Origin: Neonectria sp. B-13
Taxonomy: Eukaryota > Ascomycota > Sordariomycetes > Hypocreales > Nectriaceae
Direction: 5' to 3'
DNA length: 64,000 bases
Assembly (NCBI GenBank): GCA_002682825.1
Contig: NOKP01000008.1
Span: 1,599,595-1,663,594 of the forward strand
Shown piece after piece: positions 33,801-42,965 of this stretch (position 1 is the stretch's first letter; every line of letters starts with the position of its first letter). Made by a program: the position numbers and the translations under genes. Below the pieces are notes generated by a model. The model had not been told where the DNA came from and ran no database searches. It saw only the letters and a list, made by a program, of their open reading frames with translations.

Positions 33801-36350
33801 AAACGGAATAACATCTGGATCAAGAAGAAGGAAACGCCTCCCCGGCGGACATTCAACATTCTCCCCTCAGAGGACAGCGAAGACGACCCTTTCGCCAGTA
33901 TTCCTGATCTATCTGTCGATCTCACCAGAGAGATGCAGAACCTCGTGTTGCCGACGTCCAAGAAGGCCAACCCAGGCGAAAAGACCAATCAAATGACCTT
34001 CCCCGCGAGTCCCTCTCCGTCACCTCGACCCCCGTCCAGGGGCTATGTCACCCTGTCTCCAAATGGACACCTGAGCCCAGATGTAGCATCTCTGGCCCGA
34101 GAAGAGTTTGAAAAGCTCGACGCTCGCGCAATGGAAGGCTCTGAGATGGACCCTGACGAATCAGTGAAGCGGGATGAGAGCATGCAGGAGGACATGGTTA
34201 GCAGCCCCCCTTCGACGACCAAGAGGCGTAACCTTACCATTTCGTTTTCGTCGCCAGTGGCATCCATCATTCAGGATGTCCTTGCCGAGGACTTGGACGG
34301 TCTTGAGGACGACCCAGAGATGCCAGACGAGGACTTGTCTAACAACCCCACGCCAAAGAAATATTCCGGGCACTCGGTGGGCAAGTCCGCCTTGAAGAAC
34401 GCCGGCCAGGGGTCGATTCGTGGCACCCGAGTTGCTTCACGGCACGTTGCCCACAACGCGCCAGAATTCATCCCCAGGCCGGTGTCGCGGATCGACGAGC
34501 AAGACGAAGAGAGCACCATCGAGATTCCAGTCGAAGACCAACGTCAGCTCAGCATCATTGGAGACACGAGCGTCATCAGTCACAAGACTCCAGATGGTCG
34601 TCGGGCTAGCTTAAGCTTCCTCGTCGGGCATACGCCTTGCAGCAACTTTTTGTCTGTTCGCGCAGATGAGAGTGCCGCCATTGGTCAGAATGTCGGAAAG
34701 CTCTCTTTGAGCCCACTGTCCGAGTTTACACTTAACAACTCGGACCAGTCGTTTGGGTTCGAGGTTAGCTACGTAATGGGCCGCCGCCACATGGCAACGG
34801 GCGATGGCGCTAAGAAGGTCATGACCATGACGATACGAGACCTTGTGGACAAACTTAGCGAGGTTGAGCCCTTTGAGCCATACTGGGAGGATATCACAGA
34901 GTTGGATCTGCACGAGAAGCGACTGGGTAGCCTGCACATGCTGGATGAGTTCTGTGGCAAACTGGTGACTCTTGACGTTTCTCAGAATACCCTGGGTCAT
35001 CTTGACGGTGTGCCGTCCAGCGTGCGGCAACTCAAGGTGTCGTACAATATGTTGACAGAGTTGACATCGTGGGATCACTTGATGAACCTGCAGTACGTGG
35101 ATATTTCCGGCAACGAGGTTAAGAGTCTGTCGGCACTGAAGGGTCTCGTGCATCTGCGAAGCATCAAGGCGGACAACAATCAGCTGACGAGCCTCGATGG
35201 GCTGGATGCACACGACGGACTGCTATCACTACGCGCGCGAGACAACCTTGTTGAGGAAGTGGACTTTGCGAGCATCAAGATGGAGCGCCTGACGGAGCTT
35301 GACTTGATTGGCAACCAAATCACATCGGTTCGCAACCTAGAGCTAGTCCCAGCGTTGGCGCGGCTGAAGCTTGGGAAGAATCGGCTGGAGAGGTTTACAG
35401 TCGAGTCTAGCATCAAGGGGCTGCGGGAGCTGGATCTTAGCGACAACGACCTTGTCCGCTTGGACGTCAGAAACCTTCCAAGCCTACATTCGCTCCACGC
35501 GGACCGCAACTGCCTCGTTGAGTTGACCGGGTTCTGTCACGCTCGCCACCTAGACAGCCTCTCATTGCGAGAGCAGCGAGGCGAGCAATCACTCGACGTT
35601 GGATTTCTCTCAGCGGCCTACGAGGTTCGCAAACTATTCCTTTCCGGCAACTACCTGGGCGCTTTCGAGCCAACGGTGGACTTCCTCAACCTACAGCTCC
35701 TCGAATTGGCAAACTGCGGCATCCAGTCGCTACCCGACAACTTAGGCCAGCTGATGCCAAATCTCCGGACATTAAATCTCAACTTCAACGCCATCTCGGA
35801 TCTAGCACCGCTCCGTTTCATCCCACGGATGAAGAAGTTGCTGGTTGCAGGCAACCGACTTGCAGATTCGACAACGGTGACGGAGCTGCTATTGGAGTTC
35901 CCACACTTGACGCAGCTGGATCTGCGTGACAATCCAGTGACGATTGGATTCTACCCATCCGTGCAGGTCCTAGTTTCGATGGACCGCGCGGGATTCGTCG
36001 ACCCATTCATGCTCCCTGACGGAGACGTGGGGCGGGACGAAATGTATGCAAGCCGACTCGACGAGACGACGCGGCTACGACGACGATTGCACCAAATCGT
36101 GTTCGCCGCAAGCTGCAAGCGCCTACGCAAGCTCGATGGTCTGCCTATCCGGCGAGAGACAGTTCTGTTTAAGGATGATCTTTACCAGACGCTTGTCGCG
36201 GAAGGTCTCCTGCCAGACGACACGTTGGTGGGAGATGGGTCGTCGCCCCAGAAAGAGGTGACAGTGGATGTGACGGTGGCGCACGATGTTGCGTATCCAA
36301 CGGAGTCTCTGAGGAGCAGCCGTTGGAACGCCGAGGACAGCTTTGCTTGA
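30867..36350 (+). CDS. Septation initiation network scaffold, LRR protein (Cdc11/Nud1/SnaD type)
   Basis: Intronless frame of 1827 residues. Cdc11 (S. pombe), Nud1 (budding yeast) and SnaD (Aspergillus) are spindle-pole-body scaffolds that assemble the septation/mitotic-exit kinase cascade (family knowledge). The start is the ATG giving MEHAWLDSLSEDWVSQP, a short N-terminal motif I associate with this family. A long, Ser/Pro-rich, phosphorylation-prone region follows (to about residue 1330), with basic patches such as PRRTFGPRSQL and TPKRRRTL. The C-terminal third has many leucine-rich repeats (about residues 1345-1720): ITELDLHEKRLGSL, LVTLDVSQNTLGHL, LQYVDISGNEVKSL, LTELDLIGNQITSV and LRTLNLNFNAISDL. 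It ends with an LRR cap (LRKLDGLPI). The architecture, an N-terminal binding region plus C-terminal LRRs, matches the family well. Confidence 0.9.
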   Translation: MEHAWLDSLSEDWVSQPASDTSAAQLPPFKDDDASTKPRSTPSRIPRRTFGPRSQLSGSHDSSINALSQRSTNDINISSKRLSSKLSQESKHTRGANCSRSVSASTSASVVHNTIQYKSTPGKSKVETPEWKRRLVYGGVQYGEQRDLFCSAADGLQDMFKPPSPTDDDEQNETTMPSSPPSYPQRIGSGDLHHGLEGLDLDELEDDEPLYPNDVTPSPSPRRTKREMQYKLNVDTSVFSGEASGPEDVTPSRLPEIYRDESCLSAPGDEDVSLRKTSGQSVIRNEDFSPILIGRHSDQNGKMDFAPIELPADQLKLKLEALRINQVLLDPRVDPRTAFDGPSQNEPINLENSEDYARAGGYINLQRGGRSAEGSFRYRDLSPCLGVDTSEMLPEESLQASTPKQFPSIRTATNPYPNDQFSLSPSLPRAPFPSPDKREISAGRGAPSSGSPLKLFGPYDTFTNQTLLRRISQFEETMSGTTSRQSFGSVVRHDSSPTPDTQVHLSAPSSPRGLDQSPVLRSVSQFGGPDLEGFEFSGDISYASQDDLSTSDKENTPPKPLSSQPIEPIFERPLREASPDEDSELRVRRRRNKSLSSSTSKHTRTFSSSSQIRRSLNPAKGAPDLDAALLRDGSEGKRPRTSPSKDPTPKRRRTLHRSDIAFGREDRFSGVDSAHQEMQSVMGKKRKDARPGTFHLANPSVLAMRSILCPRSPTPSRGSSQNHSRHSSVEPESKGMGDHLSRKSPIRKLQDESIAQSSGSPSEMDRKPSIRTQDFVDQAAQIMAMIRNQVRAPGLSSVEESEAEHGEASPDFDDDSYQESTKEPLSRPPSREGPPMSRLPVRQEDPELINRLKKYQELSDMGDIISSSMRSMGLAKDAIRVAQEVERQIAENSRGRSDIPYTTDDEVISDPPNIRLSTNPAHDMPGSPARDFPSYSSGGSTNRTFPTGSSRGSDSRKIIMPESVSHLIPDRVGSMYLDKRNNIWIKKKETPPRRTFNILPSEDSEDDPFASIPDLSVDLTREMQNLVLPTSKKANPGEKTNQMTFPASPSPSPRPPSRGYVTLSPNGHLSPDVASLAREEFEKLDARAMEGSEMDPDESVKRDESMQEDMVSSPPSTTKRRNLTISFSSPVASIIQDVLAEDLDGLEDDPEMPDEDLSNNPTPKKYSGHSVGKSALKNAGQGSIRGTRVASRHVAHNAPEFIPRPVSRIDEQDEESTIEIPVEDQRQLSIIGDTSVISHKTPDGRRASLSFLVGHTPCSNFLSVRADESAAIGQNVGKLSLSPLSEFTLNNSDQSFGFEVSYVMGRRHMATGDGAKKVMTMTIRDLVDKLSEVEPFEPYWEDITELDLHEKRLGSLHMLDEFCGKLVTLDVSQNTLGHLDGVPSSVRQLKVSYNMLTELTSWDHLMNLQYVDISGNEVKSLSALKGLVHLRSIKADNNQLTSLDGLDAHDGLLSLRARDNLVEEVDFASIKMERLTELDLIGNQITSVRNLELVPALARLKLGKNRLERFTVESSIKGLRELDLSDNDLVRLDVRNLPSLHSLHADRNCLVELTGFCHARHLDSLSLREQRGEQSLDVGFLSAAYEVRKLFLSGNYLGAFEPTVDFLNLQLLELANCGIQSLPDNLGQLMPNLRTLNLNFNAISDLAPLRFIPRMKKLLVAGNRLADSTTVTELLLEFPHLTQLDLRDNPVTIGFYPSVQVLVSMDRAGFVDPFMLPDGDVGRDEMYASRLDETTRLRRRLHQIVFAASCKRLRKLDGLPIRRETVLFKDDLYQTLVAEGLLPDDTLVGDGSSPQKEVTVDVTVAHDVAYPTESLRSSRWNAEDSFA

Positions 36351-37865
36351 AGCAGAGCGGGAGATGTACTATGCCAAAATGACACGAAGGGGTAATAATG
36401 ACTTGTCTTAAGCAATGCATGATTTGGCGTTTTGGAATGTTCAATAGGATGATGGGCCGAAGACCAAAGGGGCTGGCTCGGCAGGACACATTACGGCGGA
36501 CGGTGTTGGAAGGAATTGTTCAATTATGCATGCCTGGGGTGTATAGATACAGGATATGAGAATTCAAAGCAAGATAATCCGGTTGGATCAACAAGCGGCA
36601 TGAGTTTGAATGACGTTGATAAAATGATGCCGTGCTGACGTGCGTGGCTTGAGAACGAAAGAAGATGGAAGACGGAAGACGGGAGATGAGCCATGTGGGA
36701 TCAAGGGTACCTGGGCCAAGGGCCAAGACCAGCTGCGGAATGAAGTCACCCAGAGGACCCCGTCAATGCAACAACCCCCGCCCACGTCTCGCATCTACGT
36801 CAGATATACCACAATCTCGGCTCAGAGAACTCAGAGAACGGAAAAGGTGTCGCGTGACCTAACAGAAGATTTTAGCTCTAGAAGCAAAATTTTCTCTGTA
36901 TCTCTTTTCTTTTTCAGAAGAGAGAAAATTTTGCCTTGTGCAGCCGGTTCCAGGCGAGACAAAAAGAAAGCAAAGACTAGGGGGCGCCGAGTTGCTGGCA
37001 TTCCCGATAGTGAGCCGCTGAACCGGAGAGCCGGTGCGCCGCTGGAAGGGCTTTGACGTGGGAGATGGCGGCACTACAGGGGACAGGCCGTGGGAGAGCA
37101 GCCTGAATTGCAGGGGGTCAGTTATCTTAATCTGGGTAAGGTTGGGCACCATTCTAGGGGATGCGAAGTACACCACAGGGGGCAGGGCGGGCGCTGAGGC
37201 ACCTACGAAAACGGTCCGGGATACTTCGCACATTGGACAATTTACTGATTCGGTAGTGACGGTGGATGAGGTGCGTTGGTGCCCGCGCTAATCGTGTGCC
37301 GAAGATTGAGGTGAACGGCAAACGGGGTCAGACCTCTAGGTGCTAAGCTCAGGAGCCTCTAGTACCTAACTCCTACCCAGCCTGCCAGTCCCCAGGGCAA
37401 ACGCATACCAACCATACGTCAGCCACACAACGTCCATGACGCTTTACGCTTTACTCTTCATGCCAAATTCACCCTTCGCCTCGCACAACGGACCACAGCA
37501 GCAACAAAACAAAACAAAAATCAAGGTCCGCGACGAGAGACAGAGAGCGAAGCCACCGCCGGCTTCACTCGCTCATTCTCTTTTTTGCTGACTAGAAGAC
37601 GACTTGCAGACGTGCCGTAACTGCTCCATCCCCGTCAACCGCCGGTTCCCGATTCGCACGCGCATGCCCCTCGGCTGAAGCTCCCTCGTTCGCCCTTGCT
37701 GGTGTGCTACCTCGTTGCTCCCTCCCTTCAGTTGACCTGGACCTCAACTCTCGCGCAAACATTTTTCCTTCGCCACCAACCCAGCAACAACCGCATCTTC
37801 ACAATCATCACCTTCGGCTCATCTCAACCCATCACCCATCACGGCCTCGGCTCTCTCCTTGGGCC
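36351..37865. other. Intergenic, 3' flank of SIN scaffold and 5' region of TBC gene
   Basis: 1.5 kb in a tandem arrangement. It contains a perfect 14-bp inverted repeat at 36884-36934 and a CT/CA-rich presumed 5'UTR upstream of the TBC start. No coding sequence was recognised. The TBC frame is open for 54 codons upstream of its ATG but without another ATG. Confidence 0.6.
36884..36934. repeat. Perfect 14-bp inverted repeat (hairpin)
   Basis: GCAAAATTTTCTCT at 36884-36897 and its exact reverse complement at 36921-36934, separated by a 23-bp pyrimidine-rich loop. The arms are AT-rich. Function is unknown. Confidence 0.85.
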
Positions 37866-40800
37866 ATGGCAACGGCGACGGCCGTAGACGCGGCCGATCC
37901 GTCTTTGCCCCTCCAGCGCTCCGTCTCCCAACACAGCACCACGTCTCTCCGCTCCTACCATAGTAGCCGTAGCGCAAGAAGCACCACCCTGCGAGGCCCT
38001 CGCGGCCGCAAACGCCTCAGCCAACCCAGCAGCTCGTCCAGTAGCGTTGCCGCGAGCGACAAGTCGCTGACCAGCTTCCCCAGCTTCTCCCCCGAGAGCC
38101 CTGGCCGCGACCGCTTCGACGATCCCACCTGGACCAAGCCGACAACTCGCCCGCCCACCGACAAGGCCGTTGATCGCTCCGTCTCTCAGGTCGGCCGCGG
38201 CTCCATCGTCGATAGCTTAACCGGCCAGTCCAGCGCACGCAGCGCCCTGTTCGAGGATGCCCCGTTGATGCACAAGGTCCCCGGTGCGCTTCACCAGGCC
38301 AACGACGAACACATTCAGCGATTGATCTCGCGGCATGGCGCTGTTAGCCTTGTGAGACAGATCTCGGAGGACTTGGCCCATCGAGATGCTCAGATTTCCA
38401 TCATGCGACGACGCGCCGACGAGCGAGAGAGGGCTCTGCGAAGGATAATCCGAGAATGCGGCCTGTCCAATCTCGACCTGGAGACACGCCTGCGCGCCGT
38501 CGAAGCTGAGCTGCGCACCAACGGAAAGACCTTACAGGAGGACGACTCTGGCCTTAGCGACCTCATGAGCGATGCGATGCAAGACACAGTGGTCGCCAAC
38601 GCGTACGGCCAGACTAACCGCTCTACCATCCGCGCCAGCAACCAATCCGTGAACACCAATACCAGCACCGACTCTGGAAAGGGCACTTTGAAGGGATGGA
38701 AGGATTATCTATGGGGCACAGGCACTACAAAGCGGGCGAGTAGGGCTGGCAGCGTTAACGGCGAGGTCATCAACCCGGCTACCGTCATTCGATCGCACTC
38801 GAGTATGGATCGTCGGCCAACCCTGCAAGAGGACCTCTTCAACCCGCCCGATCCTGTTTCGGCCAAGAGCTCTAGCGGAGCTTCCAGCATTCAGTCTGGT
38901 GCCACCGGCGAGCGCAAAACATCTGCTTCGCTGGCCAGCCTAGCTTTGCGTTTGGTTGCCGGCGGGGCCATGAGCACCCGCGAAGCTGAGCCTAGGGGTC
39001 GAGCTGTGAGCACTTCCACGCGGGCGGATTCACTGAGAGCGTCATCTACGACAGGGCGGCGCAAGGTGCAGCCCCGATCGGTGTCCGTCGCTGGTGGCCC
39101 TAAGGCACTAATGGCAATGCGCCGATCGACCCCCGTGCCCTCCGACCGGGGGACGCAAAGAGCGCAGGCGCAAGAAGCATGGGATACCATGAGAGGAAGC
39201 CCGCCGAGCAACTTGGAGTCGCGCCAGGAGAGCTACGGTCCTGTCGAGATGGATGCCATTCTGCCACCTGAGACACAGCCGCCAACCCTAACGCACATCT
39301 ACAACAACTTCCCCAACAGCGAATATCTAACGGATCGCTTCGGCTTCATCTACGACCAGCGCCGCAAGAAGCGACAGCGTGAGGCGGCTCAGATGGCTCG
39401 TCACATACGTAAGGGTAGTCGTACCGAAATGCTCATGAACGGCCGTTCCGGCATCTCACCTAACGCGCTGGAAGATGTCCCCAGCCCCAAGGGGAGTTCA
39501 TCGAGCGACGGGCGCCCAGAGAGCCCGAGCAGCCTCGAGGAACGGGGAGTCGAGGAGGGCAAGCCGAAGAGGTGGCAGGATTACTTGAAGATTGCCACGT
39601 TTCCCACTGAGCTGCTGAGCCACACCCCCAGCATCGGTGCTCCGTCACTGGAGGTGATGGAAGGAGTCGAGGCTTCAGAAGTAGGACCGGTCAAACCCGC
39701 TATCGTGTCAACCAACTCTGGCCTGGTCCCATCGGCAAGCACGACGACGGCCGTCGATAGCGAGACGACGCAGTCATCTCAGGAGTCAACAGTACTAGCC
39801 AAGGAGGACAATGAACCTGTCAAGCTGTTGCTTCAGCAGCTTAGCGATGTGCACGATGCGCTTCAGCGGGACAAGACTGTCAAATGGAATGACTTCCTCC
39901 GCAAGGTCCGAGCTGAGCGACGACGCGAGGGTGAGGCTGCGGTTGCTGCTGCGGCGGCGGCGGCCGAGGCCCGATACGAGCGCCCTGCCATGATCCTCCC
40001 CGAGACGCGTGTTGCCGATGGCGAGATGATTGGCGTCTCCGGACTGGGCAACAAGGGCAAGGTCGGGCGGGCCAAGTGGAACGAGTTCAAGAACCTGATA
40101 CTCAACGGCATCCCCGTCGCCTACCGCGCCAAGGTCTGGTCAGAGTGCTCCGGGGCGGCAGCGCAGCGCGTTCCGGGATACTACGACGATCTGGTGTCAC
40201 AGAGCGGCAAGGACGACGACCCTGTCGTCGTGAGCCAGATTCAGATGGACATCAACCGAACGCTGACTGACAACATCTTCTTCCGCAAAGGCCCCGGGGT
40301 GGAGAAGCTCAACGAGGTGCTGTTGGCGTACTCGCGGCGCAACAAGGATGTCGGCTACTGCCAGGGCATGAACCTAATCACTGCCAACCTGCTACTCATC
40401 ATGCCGTCGGCCGAGGACGCCTTCTGGATCCTAACATCCATCGTCGAGAACATCCTACCACACGGGTACTACGATCACTCGCTGATGGCTTCGCGTGCGG
40501 ACCAGCAGGTGCTCCGCCAATACGTCACGTCGGTTCTTCCGAAGCTATCGGCGCACCTGGACTCGCTCTCTATTGAGCTCGAGGCGCTGACGTTCCAGTG
40601 GTTTCTGTCCGTCTTCACCGACTGCCTAAGCGCCGAGGCACTGTTCCGCGTGTGGGATGTGGTCCTCTGCACCAATGACGGCAGCACGTTCCTCTTCCAG
40701 GTTGCCCTCGCCCTGCTGAAGCTCAACGAGGGCAACTTGCTGCAGTGCAACACCCCGGCTGGTGTCTACACGTACATCAGCCACCAGATGACGGAGCACG

Positions 40801-40991
40801 CCATCAGCATCGACGGCCTGATGCAGGCGAGCGAGGGATTGCGGCGGGTGGTCCGCCGCGAGGACGTGGAGCAGCTACGAGAGAAGGCAATTCAAGCTGA
40901 AAAGGACATGATAGCGGCTCGAGATGGCGATTCGACGAAAGGAAAGGCGGTAGATGAGAGCACAGCCGCGGATCCTCAGTCAGAGGAGTAG
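37866..40991 (+). CDS. TBC-domain Rab GTPase-activating protein
   Basis: Single-exon protein of 1041 residues from the first ATG in frame (MATATAVDAADPS). The N-terminal half is Ser/Arg-rich, with a short coiled-coil-like segment around AQISIMRRRADERERALRR. A conserved block TLTHIYNNFPNSEYLTDRFGFIYDQRRKKR follows near residue 425, then a second linker. The TBC domain begins near residue 735 (KWNEFKNLILNGIPVAYRAKVW) and carries both catalytic fingers: the Arg finger IQMDINRT (Arg about 798) and the Gln finger GYCQGMN (Gln about 833). It continues through AFWILTSIVENILPHGYY and LFRVWDVVLCTNDGSTFLFQVALALL to about residue 960. The C-terminus has a charged helix. It should accelerate GTP hydrolysis by a Rab in membrane traffic; which Rab is not evident. 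Confidence 0.92.
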   Translation: MATATAVDAADPSLPLQRSVSQHSTTSLRSYHSSRSARSTTLRGPRGRKRLSQPSSSSSSVAASDKSLTSFPSFSPESPGRDRFDDPTWTKPTTRPPTDKAVDRSVSQVGRGSIVDSLTGQSSARSALFEDAPLMHKVPGALHQANDEHIQRLISRHGAVSLVRQISEDLAHRDAQISIMRRRADERERALRRIIRECGLSNLDLETRLRAVEAELRTNGKTLQEDDSGLSDLMSDAMQDTVVANAYGQTNRSTIRASNQSVNTNTSTDSGKGTLKGWKDYLWGTGTTKRASRAGSVNGEVINPATVIRSHSSMDRRPTLQEDLFNPPDPVSAKSSSGASSIQSGATGERKTSASLASLALRLVAGGAMSTREAEPRGRAVSTSTRADSLRASSTTGRRKVQPRSVSVAGGPKALMAMRRSTPVPSDRGTQRAQAQEAWDTMRGSPPSNLESRQESYGPVEMDAILPPETQPPTLTHIYNNFPNSEYLTDRFGFIYDQRRKKRQREAAQMARHIRKGSRTEMLMNGRSGISPNALEDVPSPKGSSSSDGRPESPSSLEERGVEEGKPKRWQDYLKIATFPTELLSHTPSIGAPSLEVMEGVEASEVGPVKPAIVSTNSGLVPSASTTTAVDSETTQSSQESTVLAKEDNEPVKLLLQQLSDVHDALQRDKTVKWNDFLRKVRAERRREGEAAVAAAAAAAEARYERPAMILPETRVADGEMIGVSGLGNKGKVGRAKWNEFKNLILNGIPVAYRAKVWSECSGAAAQRVPGYYDDLVSQSGKDDDPVVVSQIQMDINRTLTDNIFFRKGPGVEKLNEVLLAYSRRNKDVGYCQGMNLITANLLLIMPSAEDAFWILTSIVENILPHGYYDHSLMASRADQQVLRQYVTSVLPKLSAHLDSLSIELEALTFQWFLSVFTDCLSAEALFRVWDVVLCTNDGSTFLFQVALALLKLNEGNLLQCNTPAGVYTYISHQMTEHAISIDGLMQASEGLRRVVRREDVEQLREKAIQAEKDMIAARDGDSTKGKAVDESTAADPQSEE

Positions 40992-41375
40992 CCGTGTCTC
41001 AACAACCATGAACAGAGAAGAAACGAAGGAGTTGGACACTTTCATTTGGACAGAAGCAGGAGCAAGAGCAGGTTTGAGGAGTTTACATCAGAGGCCATGA
41101 TACCCCCCCAATTGGAGCCGCCGGAAAGATAGTCGCCTAGGGGAGTCAGCATTGCGGCGTTCATTTACTAAAAGAATTTTCCTTTTTCACATTTTCGATA
41201 GGGGCTCGGTTCGGTGCGGCATGGTTTGGTCGGTTTGGTTTGGTTTTGGCTCACAGCACTGCGATATTCCCCCGGTCTCAGACAGACACGCACTTGCAAA
41301 GACCATCTTTAGAACAGGAGTATAGAACACGGTATACGTAATGACATGGCATACATCATACATTCACGCAGCTCC
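40992..41375. other. Intergenic, convergent 3' ends
   Basis: 384 bp between stop codons, with a T/G-rich stretch at about 41220-41250. Nothing else was seen. Confidence 0.6.
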
Positions 41376-42255
41376 TTATAGCTTCGCTTTGGTTTCCTTG
41401 AGCCACTGCTCGTACCACACTTTTCCAAACTCGCTCCTCTCGGCTTCGCGCGCCTGGGTCTCGTCGAACCTCGCGTCGTGGCCTTCCAGCCCGGGCGTCT
41501 TCATGTAGTCGATCAGCTCGTGGTACATCTCCGCCTTGAGCACGCCGTACACGCCTGACTTGGCCTTGGTGGTGAGGTCGCGCTCCGCGATGAAGGCCAG
41601 CAGGTCCTCGGGCTTCTCGGCGATGGCGTCGACAATGCCGGCGGCCACGGCCTCCGGAGCGGCGAAGCGCCGGGCCTCCAGCACCAGGTTGCGGTACGTG
41701 ACCGCGGGGAACTTGGTGCGGAAGAGCGCGGCCATGGGCGGCTTTAGCGGGGCGCCGAAGAGCAGCTCGTTGACGCATAGGAAGCCGCGCGGCGAGGGCG
41801 CGAGGCGGTAGTCTTGGGCGGTGGCGAGCATGAGGCCGCCGGCGAAGGCGTGACCGTTGATGAGGGCGACAGTTGGCATGGGGTAGCTAGAGCAATCGGT
41901 GTAAGCCACGAGAAGAGCAAAGAGTAAAAAAACGGTCACGTTACGTCAGGAAGCGCCTCCAGACGCTATACAACAGGGCCCAGAAGCCGTCGGTGTTGAC
42001 AGCATGATCGAGGTCGAGGCCATTGCTGTAGAACTTGGGGATGCCGGAGGTGGTGACGACGACGCCGGGCGGGTAGCCGAACTCGACAATGTCCAGGGCC
42101 TCGAGCAGGGCGCGGCACACGGGCGCCGTGATGCGGTTGTCGGGCGGCGACGTGAGGGTCAACAGGTAGACGGCCGGCGCGGGCTGCGTGCACACCAGCG
42201 TACCGCCCGGGTGGGTGGCGACGGGGGGGATTGTGAGGGAAAAGAGCTGTGACAT
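41376..42255 (-). CDS. Enoyl-CoA hydratase/isomerase family protein, probably peroxisomal
   Basis: Crotonase-fold enzyme of fatty-acid beta-oxidation. Exon 1 (42255-41945) and exon 2 (41886-41376) flank intron 41944-41887 (GTAACG..TAG) and give 273 residues. The first oxyanion-hole strand is VVVTTSGIPKFYSNGLDLD; the second is PTVALINGHAFAGGLMLA, followed by CVNELLFGAPLKPPM, a position where delta3-delta2-enoyl-CoA isomerases and hydratases carry an acidic residue. The protein ends in AKL, a classic peroxisomal targeting signal type 1, so a peroxisomal role is likely. The exact reaction (hydratase or isomerase) is not settled; the spacing looks closer to fungal Eci-type isomerases. Convergent with the TBC gene and divergent from the methionyl-tRNA synthetase gene. 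Confidence 0.88.
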
Positions 42256-42636
42256 TTTGTGAGAATATATGAGGAGGGTGGTGAGAACAGAGAGAGCTTG
42301 GTTGAAAGAATGGGTGGTTGATATGATGAGCGAGGGAGGTCTCTCAGTCGGCGCCTCGGCTCATGGCTTGTCACCGAAGATCAGGGGATGGGGACCGGAT
42401 CCCGAGGTTGGGAGCGGGGTGGGTGTCTTGGTTGCCGGCGGATCAACATTCACGTGTGTGTGTCGACTGGGTGAGTGCGTCGATAGTCAAGATGGATGAG
42501 TTGAAGGGCTTTTTACGCCGTATGCCGTCCATCGCATGTCTTGTTGTATTGTCTTCATCTGTTGGTGTAGTTATCTTGCATGTGATACAACGACGTCAGG
42601 TGCCAAGACTCTGGGGAAAGGGTACGTACCCGTGCT

Positions 42637-42695
42637 CCTACTACATAGTAGTAGTAGGCCCCACCCCCGTGCTTCCTACTAGCAGTACTAGTAGG
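42637..42695. repeat. Twin inverted repeats with CCTACTA stems
   Basis: Two hairpins in tandem. The first spans 42637-42658 (CCTACTAC paired with GTAGTAGG). The second spans 42675-42695 (CCTACTAG paired with CTAGTAGG, 5-bp loop). Each is preceded by CCGTGCT or the similar CCCGTGCT, so the unit appears duplicated. Confidence 0.75.
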
Positions 42696-42845
42696 TCGTG
42701 CTGTGACTTATTCGTAGCAACTAACTACCTAGATATTCGACCTGCTGGTAGCAAAATGTGTTAGTTGTCTGTCGTATTCCAACTCAACCCGTAATCAGTC
42801 ACTGAGTTTTACAAATCGAAACTCAGCCATGACCCACAAAGCCAT

Positions 42846-42852
42846 TGACTCA
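42846..42852 (+). promoter_or_regulatory. Cross-pathway control element (Gcn4/CPC1 site) TGACTCA
   Basis: An exact TGACTCA lies 114 bp before the methionyl-tRNA synthetase ATG. Gcn4/CPC1 factors activate aminoacyl-tRNA synthetase genes under amino-acid starvation in yeasts and Neurospora. Site and target fit; binding is inferred. Confidence 0.6.
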
Positions 42853-42965
42853 CAAGTTCGGCGTAACAAGCTTCGGGTGCACTGGAAGCAGGTTATAAAC
42901 CCTTTCCACGTACCCCTCCATCGGTTGCCGTCCTCACCTCACCAAGCCATTCTGTCTCTGCAACC

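Larger units (their letters stand above)
42256..42965. other. Intergenic, divergent promoter with twin hairpins and a CPRE
   Basis: 710 bp between divergent starts. It contains two neighbouring CCTACTA-stem hairpins (42637-42695), a Gcn4/CPC1 site (42846-42852) and an upstream out-of-frame ATG at 42829. Confidence 0.6.

Noticed and set aside
41356..41778. Arg-rich 140-codon frame opposite/within the enoyl-CoA hydratase gene
   Set aside because: A shadow frame of the real exon, with composition explained by the GC-rich codons.
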